Assembly: GCA_946482655.1 (NCBI GenBank)
Contig: CAMLSA010000138.1
Coordinates: 1-6,356 of the forward strand
Source of the DNA: an uncultured Sphingomonas sp.
GTDB lineage: Bacteria; Pseudomonadota; Alphaproteobacteria; Sphingomonadales; Sphingomonadaceae
DNA: 6,356 nt
Direction: 5' to 3'
This document shows positions 1 to 5,373 of the stretch, in pieces (position 1 is the stretch's first letter; every line of letters starts with the position of its first letter). The translations under genes and the position numbers were made by a program. The notes under the pieces were generated by a model, which was given only the letters and a program-made list of their open reading frames with translations, searched no databases and had not been told where the DNA came from.

Positions 1-98
1 GAGGCCGGCTCATAACCCAGAGTGAAGGCGCAGACGGGGCATACCCTCACCTCGAAATGGTTGAGCCGCTGGCAGTTGGGGCACGGATAAGGCGCCAT
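1..98 (-). CDS. Partial zinc-ribbon protein, putative DUF2248/COG4307 zinc-binding metallopeptidase (N-terminus only)
   Basis: Reading the minus strand from the ATG at 98 gives 32 codons before the window ends. The peptide has a double CxxC knuckle: C6-P-N-C9 and C20-P-V-C23, with F15-E16 between and L27-G28-Y29 after. This order (CxxC, a phenylalanine-glutamate, CxxC, LGY) matches the N-terminal zinc ribbon of the DUF2248/COG4307 family, whose main domain is a predicted zinc metallopeptidase. That domain would lie left of the window, so no catalytic motif can be checked. The gene diverges from the J-domain gene to its right. No strong Shine-Dalgarno sequence is visible before the ATG. Another zinc-ribbon protein is possible. 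The family call is from remembered family pattern, not a search. Confidence 0.6.
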   Translation of the reverse strand, partial: MAPYPCPNCQRLNHFEVRVCPVCAFTLGYEPA

Positions 99-189
99 GG
101 ACAGGCAACTCGCTTGTAGTTGGGAGGTTTAGGCCGCAGAACGCGGGTGAACCGTGGCGGGTTGCCCTTCGTCAGGCTAATTTTTTTAC

Positions 190-203
190 TTGCGATATGG
201 CAA
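190..203. promoter_or_regulatory. TTGC-N6-GCAA palindrome, upstream copy (possible operator)
   Basis: The bases form TTGC, six bases, then GCAA, and the inner four bases (ATAT) are also symmetric, so only two positions break dyad symmetry. It lies in the AT-rich core between divergent genes and overlaps possible opposing -35 hexamers. Its centre is 34 bp from the centre of a second TTGC-N6-GCAA site at 224-237. A dimeric repressor or activator site is plausible; I do not recognise the regulator. Two opposing -35 elements would produce the same symmetry by themselves. Confidence 0.35.
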
Positions 204-220
204 ATCGATACACATCTGAT

Positions 221-240
221 CTGTTGCAGAAATGCAACAG
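221..240 (+). promoter_or_regulatory. Perfect 8-bp inverted repeat with GAAA loop before the J-protein gene
   Basis: CTGTTGCA at 221-228 is the exact reverse complement of TGCAACAG at 233-240, with the GNRA-type tetraloop GAAA between. It contains a second TTGC-N6-GCAA core at 224-237. As RNA it would be a compact hairpin whose last two bases (A239, G240) are the first two bases of the AGGGTGA Shine-Dalgarno-like stretch. As DNA it would be a good dimer operator. It is not followed by a T-run, so it is not a classical terminator. The role is inference. Confidence 0.5.
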
Positions 241-252
241 GGTGATGGCAGG

Positions 253-1218
253 ATGACAACGACGACTATGGCGGATCTCTATTCGAAACTTGGCGTGAAG
301 CGGGGTGCCGACGAGGCCGAGATCAAGAAGGCCTATCGAAAGCTCGCGAAGGAGCTGCATCCCGACCGCAACCAGGACAATCCAAAGGCGACGGAGCGCT
401 TCGCCGACGTGACCGCGGCCTATGACCTGCTGTCCGATCGGGACAAGCGCGCCCAATATGATCGCGGCGAGATCGACGAGCAGGGCAATCCGCGTGGCCC
501 CTTCGGCTTTGGCGGCCGGGGCGGTGGCGGCTTCCGTCCGGGCGCCAGTCCGGGCGGCGCGAGCTATGAATTCAGCGGCGACGCGGCCGACTTCGGCGAC
601 ATTTTCGAAGGGATATTCGGCCGTTCGCGTGGCGGTGGCCGGCGTCCGGGCGGCTTCGGCGGCTTCGGCACCCAGGGCGGCGGGATGCCGCTCAAGGGAG
701 CGGACGTGGCCTATCGCCTGGCGGTGCCGTTCGAGGACGCCGCCGCGCTCAAGCCGCAGCGGATCACCCTGGCGAGCGGCAAGACGATCGACGTCAAGCT
801 GCCCAACGGCGTCGAGACCGGTACGCAAATGCGGCTTGCCGGGCAGGGCGAGTCCGGCCCCGGCGGCAACGGCGACGCAATCATCACCGTCGACGTCCGG
901 CCGCATCGTTTCTTCCGGCGCGACGAGGACGATGTCCGGCTCGATCTCCCCATCGCGCTCGATGAGGCGGTGCTGGGCGCGAAGGTCAAGGTGCCGACGG
1001 TCGATGGCGCCGTGATGCTCGGCATTCCCAAGGGCACCGGCTCGGGCAAGACGCTCAGGCTCAAGGGCAAGGGTTTTCACCGCAAGGATGGCTCGCGCGG
1101 CGATCAACTCGTCACGGTGATGATCGACATCCCCGCCGAGGACGCCGATCTCGAGGCGTTCGCCGAAAACTGGCCGGGCAAAGGCAAGCGCAACCCGCGC
1201 GCCAACATGGGCGTTTGA
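253..1218 (+). CDS. Type II (zinc-finger-less) DnaJ/CbpA-like J-domain co-chaperone
   Basis: The 321-residue protein should stimulate the ATPase of a DnaK-type Hsp70 in the cytoplasm and pass it unfolded substrates. The J domain spans about residues 9-72, with the diagnostic HPD at 36-38 between basic helix II and helix III. A Gly/Phe-rich linker follows (about 82-145), then two C-terminal substrate-binding beta domains (about 150-220 and 221-300). No CxxCxGxG zinc-finger repeats are present, which separates it from true DnaJ and places it with CbpA/DnaJ-B proteins. The ATG at 253 is chosen because AGGGTGA (239-245) lies 7 nt before it. An ATG at 232 sits inside a hairpin, and an ATG at 268 (MADLYSKLG) matches the usual family N-terminus and remains possible. 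The yihY-like gene follows after 37 nt, probably co-transcribed. Confidence 0.88.
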   Translation: MTTTTMADLYSKLGVKRGADEAEIKKAYRKLAKELHPDRNQDNPKATERFADVTAAYDLLSDRDKRAQYDRGEIDEQGNPRGPFGFGGRGGGGFRPGASPGGASYEFSGDAADFGDIFEGIFGRSRGGGRRPGGFGGFGTQGGGMPLKGADVAYRLAVPFEDAAALKPQRITLASGKTIDVKLPNGVETGTQMRLAGQGESGPGGNGDAIITVDVRPHRFFRRDEDDVRLDLPIALDEAVLGAKVKVPTVDGAVMLGIPKGTGSGKTLRLKGKGFHRKDGSRGDQLVTVMIDIPAEDADLEAFAENWPGKGKRNPRANMGV

Positions 1219-1242
1219 GGAAGCGGATGGCTTAACAGGGGC

Positions 1243-1247
1243 AGGAG
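1243..1247 (+). promoter_or_regulatory. Shine-Dalgarno site fixing the TTG start of the YihY/BrkB gene
   Basis: AGGAG lies 8 nt before the TTG at 1256. The next in-frame ATG (1319) has no comparable site, so this decides the start. Confidence 0.65.
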
Positions 1248-1255
1248 CGCGCGCT

Positions 1256-2191
1256 TTGGAGACGGATCAATCCCCCGAGGCTCGTCGCAAGCGCCCCTTC
1301 GAGAAGCATCTCAACGAGATGCGTCCCGGCGGACGAATCTACACGGTGGTGCGACGCGCGGCGATCGGTGTCTACACCGAAGGCTTCATCCACGCCGGCA
1401 ACATCGCCTATCTGGCGCTACTCACCCTGTTTCCCTTCTTCATCGTCATGGCGGCACTTGCGCAGCTGTTCGGCCGCACCCCTGATGTCCAGCACGCCGT
1501 CCACGGTTTCCTGCTGACAGTGCCGCCCTCGGTTCGCAATCTGGTGGCGCAGCCGATCAACGACGTGCTTGCCGCCAACAACCAGGGGGCGCTGCTGTGG
1601 CTTGGCGCGGCCGTGGGGCTGTGGACGGTTGGAAGCTTCGTGGAAACGATCCGGGACATCCTTCACCGTGCTTATGGCACCAGAATGTCGGCGAGCTTCT
1701 GGCATTACCGCGCGGGATCGATCCTGATCATCGTCATGTCCGTGATTCTCACCATGGCAGCCTTCAGCGCGCAGGTGGTCCTCACCGGCGCCGAGCAGTT
1801 CGTCCTGCGGCTGCTGCCGCTCGGCCCGGAAGTGCAACCGCTGATCAGCCTCTCACGCCTCGCCCCGCTGCTGATGCTGATCGGCGCGCTCTACGCGATG
1901 TTCGCGACGCTTACTCCCTCGAAATACCGGTACTCGCCTTGCCCCAAATGGCCTGGCGCCCTGTTTACGGCCCTTTGGTGGATGGCGGTGACGATGCTGC
2001 TGCCGGTGGTGATCGAGGCGTTCGGCGGCTATGGCCGTACCTATGGCAGCCTGGCGGGTGTCATAGTGGCTCTGATCTTCTTCTGGCTGGTCGGGCTCGG
2101 CCTTGTTTTCGGCGCGCATCTCAACGCGGCTCTAGCGGAGACCCCGGAAACTTCTGTAAAGGATCCGGCACCGACCGGCCAAGGGAGATGA
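1256..2191 (+). CDS. YihY/BrkB family inner-membrane protein
   Basis: This 311-residue protein has a basic, hydrophilic N-terminus (about 1-45) and six likely membrane segments near 50-71, 111-128, 154-176, 200-219, 235-255 and 265-290. Family hallmarks are the PGALF...W stretch before the fifth segment (about 233-241) and YGSLAG followed by a long hydrophobic run and GAHLNAAL near the end (263-294). The family is widespread; the old label 'ribonuclease BN' is wrong, and 'virulence factor BrkB' comes from Bordetella serum resistance. The molecular function is not established. Length is close to the family norm. Translation starts at TTG, supported by AGGAG 8 nt upstream. fabI begins one base after its stop, so the two are probably co-transcribed and perhaps coupled, which hints at an envelope or membrane-lipid setting but does not prove it. 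Confidence 0.87.
   Translation: METDQSPEARRKRPFEKHLNEMRPGGRIYTVVRRAAIGVYTEGFIHAGNIAYLALLTLFPFFIVMAALAQLFGRTPDVQHAVHGFLLTVPPSVRNLVAQPINDVLAANNQGALLWLGAAVGLWTVGSFVETIRDILHRAYGTRMSASFWHYRAGSILIIVMSVILTMAAFSAQVVLTGAEQFVLRLLPLGPEVQPLISLSRLAPLLMLIGALYAMFATLTPSKYRYSPCPKWPGALFTALWWMAVTMLLPVVIEAFGGYGRTYGSLAGVIVALIFFWLVGLGLVFGAHLNAALAETPETSVKDPAPTGQGR
2181..2187 (+). promoter_or_regulatory. Shine-Dalgarno site for the GTG start of fabI
   Basis: AAGGGAG lies inside the last codons of the preceding gene and 5 nt before GTG at 2193. An in-frame ATG at 2205 would be 17 nt away, so GTG is preferred; it also gives the usual MxGLM-x-GKRGLIMG family N-terminus. Confidence 0.6.
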
Positions 2192-2192
2192 T

Positions 2193-2996
2193 GTGGCGGG
2201 ATTGATGAAGGGGAAACGCGGGCTGATCATGGGGCTCGCGAACGATCGCTCGCTGGCGTGGGGGATCGCCAAGGCGCTTCATGAGCAGGGCGCCGAAATG
2301 GCGTTCAGCTATCAGGGCGAGGCGCTGGAGCGGCGTGTCCGCCCGCTCGCCGAGCAGGTAGGATCCGATTTCCTGATCGAATGCGACGTGGCCGACGATG
2401 CCGCGATGGACGTCGCCTTCGCCAGGCTCGCGGAGCGCTGGCCGACGATCGACTTCCTGGTTCACGCGATCGGCTATTCGGACAAAAACGAGCTTCGCGG
2501 AAAATATGTCGATACCAGCCTCGACAATTTCCTGATGACGCTGAACATCTCGGCCTACAGCCTGGTCGCGGTGACCAGGCGCGCCCGCCCGATGATGCCG
2601 AATGGCGGCTCGGTGCTGACGCTCAGCTATTATGGCGCCGAGAAGGTGGTGCCCCACTATAACGTGATGGGTGTCGCCAAGGCCGCGCTCGAGACCAGCG
2701 TCAAATATCTGGCGATGGACCTCGGCCCCGAGAATATCCGCGTCAACGCGATCTCGGCCGGGCCGATCAAGACGCTCGCGGCGAGCGGCATCGGCGATTT
2801 CCGGTATATTCTAAAATGGAACGAGCTCAATTCGCCGCTTCGCCGCAACGTCACGATCGAGGATGTCGGCGGCGCCGGACTCTACATGCTGTCGGACCTG
2901 GCGAGCGGCGTTACCGGGGAGATTCACCATGTCGACGCAGGCTACAACGTCATCGGCATGAAGGCGGAGGATGCGCCCGACATAGCTCTGGCGTAA
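2193..2996 (+). CDS. fabI: Enoyl-[acyl-carrier-protein] reductase (NADH), FabI
   Basis: FabI catalyses the last reduction of each fatty acid elongation cycle, turning trans-2-enoyl-ACP into acyl-ACP with NADH. The 267-residue protein is a short-chain dehydrogenase of normal length. It shows the N-terminal nucleotide-binding stretch GLANDRSLAWGIA (14-26), the HAIG motif (91-94), and the FabI catalytic pattern Tyr-x6-Lys as YNVMGVAK with Y156 and K163, followed by NAISAGPIKTLAASGI (185-200). The equivalents of E. coli residues where triclosan-resistance changes arise (G93, M159, F203) are G94, M159 and F203 here, so it looks like a normal triclosan-sensitive type. It starts at GTG one base after the upstream stop. 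A 243-nt gap follows before aroC. Confidence 0.95.
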   Translation: MAGLMKGKRGLIMGLANDRSLAWGIAKALHEQGAEMAFSYQGEALERRVRPLAEQVGSDFLIECDVADDAAMDVAFARLAERWPTIDFLVHAIGYSDKNELRGKYVDTSLDNFLMTLNISAYSLVAVTRRARPMMPNGGSVLTLSYYGAEKVVPHYNVMGVAKAALETSVKYLAMDLGPENIRVNAISAGPIKTLAASGIGDFRYILKWNELNSPLRRNVTIEDVGGAGLYMLSDLASGVTGEIHHVDAGYNVIGMKAEDAPDIALA

Positions 2997-3189
2997 AACC
3001 ATCGGAAAACGCGCTCTCTGGAGAAAAGGGGGGAGGGCGCCCGGAGATAAAGCGACCACCTCTGGTTCGGCAGTTACATCTTCTCGAAAAGAGGGGTTTC
3101 GCGCCCTGCGCTTCTGGAACAATGACGTGATCGAGAATCTGGATGGGGTAGTATCGGTGATTGTGGAAGCGTTGCAAGGCCCTCACCCT

Positions 3190-3208
3190 CCCAAGCCTGC
3201 GGCTTGGG
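3190..3208 (+). repeat. Inverted repeat (hairpin 1) between fabI and aroC
   Basis: CCCAAGCC at 3190-3197 pairs exactly with GGCTTGGG at 3201-3208 across a 3-nt loop. It has no following T-run. Together with hairpin 2 it resembles the short palindromic intergenic repeats often found beside DUF559 fragments in alphaproteobacteria (remembered association). It could also weaken read-through from fabI into aroC. Confidence 0.55.
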
Positions 3209-3213
3209 GCCCT

Positions 3214-3236
3214 CCCTCTCCCCTGAAAGGAGAGGG
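3214..3236 (+). promoter_or_regulatory. Inverted repeat (hairpin 2) containing the aroC Shine-Dalgarno
   Basis: CCCTCTCC at 3214-3221 pairs exactly with GGAGAGGG at 3229-3236 across a 7-nt loop, with six G-C pairs. The right arm and the end of the loop carry AAGGAG (3227-3232), which is 7 nt before the aroC TTG and is its evident ribosome binding site. The structure could therefore hide the site in mRNA unless opened by ribosomes or factors. The pairing is seen directly; regulation is inference. Confidence 0.55.
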
Positions 3237-3239
3237 GTC

Positions 3240-4310
3240 TTGAGCTACAACTCCTTCGGGCGCGTGTTTCGTTTCTCCACCTGGGGAGAGAGTCATGGGC
3301 CGGCGATCGGCGCGGTTGTCGATGGCTGCCCGCCGGGGCTTGCGCTGAGCGAGGCGGATATCCAGCCCTGGCTCGACAAGCGCCGGCCGGGCACGTCGCG
3401 CTTCACCACCCAGCGGCAGGAGCCCGATCAGGTGCGTATCCTCTCGGGCACCTTCGAGGGCAAAACCACCGGCACGCCGATCAGCCTGATGATCGAGAAT
3501 GTCGACCAGCGTTCGAAAGATTATTCGGAGGTGGCGGCCGCCTATCGGCCGGGCCATGCCGACTATGCCTACGAGGCCAAATACGGCCTTCGCGACTATC
3601 GCGGCGGCGGGCGCTCCTCCGCGCGGGAGACGGCGTCGCGGGTGGCGGCGGGTTCGGTTGCGCGGCTGGTGATCCCCGAGGTCCGGATCCGCGCCTATCT
3701 GGTCGAGCTCGGCGGCGACTCGATCGACCACACCGTCTTCGACGCCGCCGCCATCGACGAAAATCCCTTTTTCTGTCCCGATCGGGCGGCGGCCGGGCGC
3801 TGGGAGAAGATCGTCGATGACGCCCGCAAGGCCGGATCGTCCGTCGGCGCGATCATCGAATGCGTGGCCGAAGGCCTTCCGGCGGGCTGGGGCGCGCCGC
3901 TCTACGCCAAGCTCGACAGCGAGCTGGCGGCGGCGATGATGAGCATCAACGCGGTCAAGGGGGTAGAGATCGGCGACGGCTTCGCGGCGGCGCGGCTGAC
4001 CGGCGAGACCAATGCCGATCCGATGCGTCCCGGAGAGGATGGCAAGCCGGTCTTCCTCGCCAATCACGCCGGCGGCGTCGCGGGGGGCATTTCGACCGGG
4101 CAGCCGGTGGTGGTGCGGGTCGCCCTAAAGCCCACCTCGTCGATCCTGACCGCGATGGAGACGATCGGCCGCGACGGCCGGGCCGCCGATATCCGTACCA
4201 AGGGCCGCCACGATCCCTGCGTGGGCATCCGTGCCGCGCCGGTCGTCGAGGCGATGATGGCGCTGGTGCTCGCCGATCAGAAACTGCTGCACCGGGCGCA
4301 GACGGGATGA
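3240..4310 (+). CDS. aroC: Chorismate synthase AroC
   Basis: AroC converts 5-enolpyruvylshikimate-3-phosphate to chorismate, the last step of the shikimate pathway, using reduced FMN. The 356-residue protein has all family signatures: GESHG (16-20, H19), RPGHAD (103-108, H106), [17 protein letters not shown] (122-138), [12 protein letters not shown] (234-245), [13 protein letters not shown] (275-287) and [10 protein letters not shown] (323-332). H19 and H106 correspond to the two active-site histidines of the family. The start is TTG at 3240, giving the usual (M)SYNSFG N-terminus, with AAGGAG 7 nt before. The frame is open further upstream (from 3204), but that part is repeat sequence, not family sequence. 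The stop overlaps the acyP start by ATGA. No separate flavin reductase domain is present, so it should be of the monofunctional type. Confidence 0.95.
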   Translation: MSYNSFGRVFRFSTWGESHGPAIGAVVDGCPPGLALSEADIQPWLDKRRPGTSRFTTQRQEPDQVRILSGTFEGKTTGTPISLMIENVDQRSKDYSEVAAAYRPGHADYAYEAKYGLRDYRGGGRSSARETASRVAAGSVARLVIPEVRIRAYLVELGGDSIDHTVFDAAAIDENPFFCPDRAAAGRWEKIVDDARKAGSSVGAIIECVAEGLPAGWGAPLYAKLDSELAAAMMSINAVKGVEIGDGFAAARLTGETNADPMRPGEDGKPVFLANHAGGVAGGISTGQPVVVRVALKPTSSILTAMETIGRDGRAADIRTKGRHDPCVGIRAAPVVEAMMALVLADQKLLHRAQTG

Positions 4311-4606
4311 GCGAGCACGATGCTACCGGTCGGATCGCCCGGCGCATCCATATCAAGGGCAGGGTGCAGGGCGTCTGGTACCGCGGCTGGACCGTCGACC
4401 AGGCGCGCGAACTTGGTCTCGACGGTTGGGTACGCAACCGGATCGACGGCTCGGTCGAGGCGGTGGCGGCCGGACCCGCCGAGCAGGTCCAGGAACTGGT
4501 CACCCGCTGCCGTCGAGGCCCGCCCGCCGCGCGGGTCGAGGCGGTGACGGTGGAGGAGACGCCCGGCGTGGGGGCCGCCGGCTTCGTTCAGAAGCCCACG
4601 GTATGA
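4307..4606 (+). CDS. acyP: Acylphosphatase
   Basis: This 99-residue protein should hydrolyse acyl phosphates to a carboxylate and phosphate in the cytoplasm. It has the acylphosphatase signature [10 protein letters not shown] (18-27), with the phosphate-loop arginine R26, and [12 protein letters not shown] (40-51), with the catalytic asparagine N44. Tyrosine replaces the more common phenylalanine before R26, a conservative variant. Length matches the family, with a short extra N-terminus. The ATG at 4307 overlaps the aroC stop as ATGA, and its own stop overlaps the pgeF start the same way, so translation is probably coupled across the three genes. The frame is open far upstream inside aroC, but no family sequence is there. 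The physiological substrate is unknown. Confidence 0.92.
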   Translation: MSEHDATGRIARRIHIKGRVQGVWYRGWTVDQARELGLDGWVRNRIDGSVEAVAAGPAEQVQELVTRCRRGPPAARVEAVTVEETPGVGAAGFVQKPTV

Positions 4607-5370
4607 ACGTGCGCCCGATCCGCGTCGGCGCGCTGGAGGAACTGCCGCACGGTTTTCTCGGCCGCGAGGGCGGTGTCTCCGAAGGCATTCACGCCGGCCT
4701 CAACGCCGGGCTCGGCTCCGATGACGATCGCGAGGCCATCGTCGAGAACCGGCGGCGCGCGGTCGAGGCGGTGGCCGCCGGCCATCGGCTCGTCACGCTG
4801 CACCAGGTTCATTCGCCCGACACGGTGACGGTCACCGCGCCCTTCGCCGATGATGAGCGCCCGCATGCCGATGCTCTCGTGACCGACCGGCCGGGGCTGT
4901 TGCTGGGCATTCTCACCGCTGATTGCGTCCCTGTGCTGTTCGCGGATCCACGGGCAGGGGTGATCGGCGCGGCGCATGCCGGATGGAAGGGGGCGATCGC
5001 CGGCGTGACCGATACGGCTATCGCTGGAATGGAAGGGCTTGGCGCGGACCGGGCGGCGATCGTCGCGGCGATCGGCCCCTGCATCGCGCGGGCCAGCTAT
5101 GAGGTCGACGAGGCCTTCATGCGCCGTTTCGAGGCAGACGACCCCGCCAATGAGCATTTCTTCGCCGACGGCCTTCGGCCGGGCCACGTCCAGTTCGATA
5201 TCGAGGCCTATGTCGCGCACCGGCTCGCGTCGGCGGGGATCGGCCGTGTGATCGCGCTGGGCGAGGACACCTATGCCCAGCCTGACCGCTTCTTCAGCTT
5301 CCGCCGCGCGACGCATCGCGGCGAGCCCGGCTATGGTCGCCAGATGTCGCTGATCGGACTGCCCGGCTGA
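4603..5370 (+). CDS. pgeF: Peptidoglycan editing factor PgeF (YfiH/DUF152 family)
   Basis: The 255-residue protein belongs to the YfiH/DUF152 multicopper-polyphenol-oxidase-like family. E. coli PgeF edits wall precursors by removing misincorporated L-serine from UDP-MurNAc; some relatives act on purine nucleosides. Visible motifs are HQVHS (67-71), TADCVPVLFAD (105-115), GAAHAGWKGA (122-131), GPCI (158-161) and FFSFRR (230-235), with GRQMSLIGL near the end. H70, C108 and H125 match the family metal-binding His/Cys/His set. The ATG at 4603 overlaps the acyP stop and is followed at once by family sequence; the frame is open upstream to 4426 only because of high GC. Length is typical. It is the last gene of the aroC-acyP-pgeF set and ends 3 nt from the convergent DUF1134 gene. 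Confidence 0.93.
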   Translation: MNVRPIRVGALEELPHGFLGREGGVSEGIHAGLNAGLGSDDDREAIVENRRRAVEAVAAGHRLVTLHQVHSPDTVTVTAPFADDERPHADALVTDRPGLLLGILTADCVPVLFADPRAGVIGAAHAGWKGAIAGVTDTAIAGMEGLGADRAAIVAAIGPCIARASYEVDEAFMRRFEADDPANEHFFADGLRPGHVQFDIEAYVAHRLASAGIGRVIALGEDTYAQPDRFFSFRRATHRGEPGYGRQMSLIGLPG

Positions 5371-5373
5371 AGG

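Larger units (their letters stand above)
99..252. promoter_or_regulatory. Divergent intergenic region with AT-rich core
   Basis: This 154-nt gap separates two divergent genes, so promoters for both should be here. Bases 178-222 are markedly AT-rich against the GC-rich surroundings and include a T7 run at 181-187, which could act as an UP-like element. Possible -35 hexamers face opposite ways: TTGCGA at 190-195 on the plus strand, and TTGCCA on the minus strand (complement of 198-203) with a weak TAGCCT 18 nt further on. For the plus strand, TTACTT at 186-191 with TACACA at 209-214 (17-nt spacer) is another weak option. None is convincing alone; the promoter assignment is inference. Confidence 0.4.
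3088..3243 (+). pseudogene. C-terminal remnant of a DUF559 endonuclease-like gene
   Basis: In this frame the peptide reads [20 protein letters not shown], then VVSVIVEAL. This matches the conserved C-terminal end of DUF559 proteins (GF-x-LRFWN-x-(D/E)V-x-x-N-x-x-(G)V), small nuclease-fold proteins related to Vsr-type endonucleases. The normal body of the domain is absent upstream: there is no start codon with a ribosome site and no recognisable catalytic segment. In the neighbouring frame the preceding codons read LLEKRGF, which fits the family better than SRKEGF, so one base may have been lost in the run 3093-3100. The reading ends in a low-complexity proline-rich tail encoded by two hairpins and stops at TGA 3241-3243, overlapping the aroC start. 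This is inferred to be a decayed gene fragment with no function. Confidence 0.6.

Noticed and set aside
181..187. T7 run as an intrinsic terminator
   Set aside because: No stable GC-rich stem precedes it, and it lies between divergent genes where no terminator is expected; an AT-rich promoter element fits better.
232..252. ATG at 232 as the J-protein start
   Set aside because: It lies inside a perfect hairpin, has no Shine-Dalgarno sequence, and adds residues unlike the family.
172..1107. A 311-codon open frame on the minus strand opposite the J-protein gene
   Set aside because: Composition is low-complexity Arg/Ala/Gly typical of antisense frames in GC-rich DNA, with no domain signal; the plus strand carries an unmistakable J domain.
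2193..2996. FabI as a triclosan-resistance variant
   Set aside because: The known resistance positions carry the sensitive-type residues G94, M159 and F203.
3081..3093. Small inverted repeat around TTCTCGAAAAGAG
   Set aside because: Pairing is only three or four bases with mismatches, too weak to report.
2816..3130. A 104-codon plus-strand frame spanning the fabI end and the gap
   Set aside because: Most of it is fabI read out of frame; only its last codons (LLEKRGF) are of interest, and they are treated with the DUF559 remnant.
3204..3239. Upstream extension of aroC to a TTG at 3204
   Set aside because: The added residues are encoded by the hairpin repeats and do not match AroC; the family N-terminus begins at 3240 with a well-spaced AAGGAG.
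3183..4067. A 294-codon minus-strand frame opposite aroC
   Set aside because: It is the shadow of aroC; no recognisable motif or ribosome site, while aroC has every family signature.
3860..4306. A long N-terminal extension of acylphosphatase inside aroC
   Set aside because: The frame is open only because of high GC; the acylphosphatase fold begins after the ATG at 4307, which overlaps the aroC stop.
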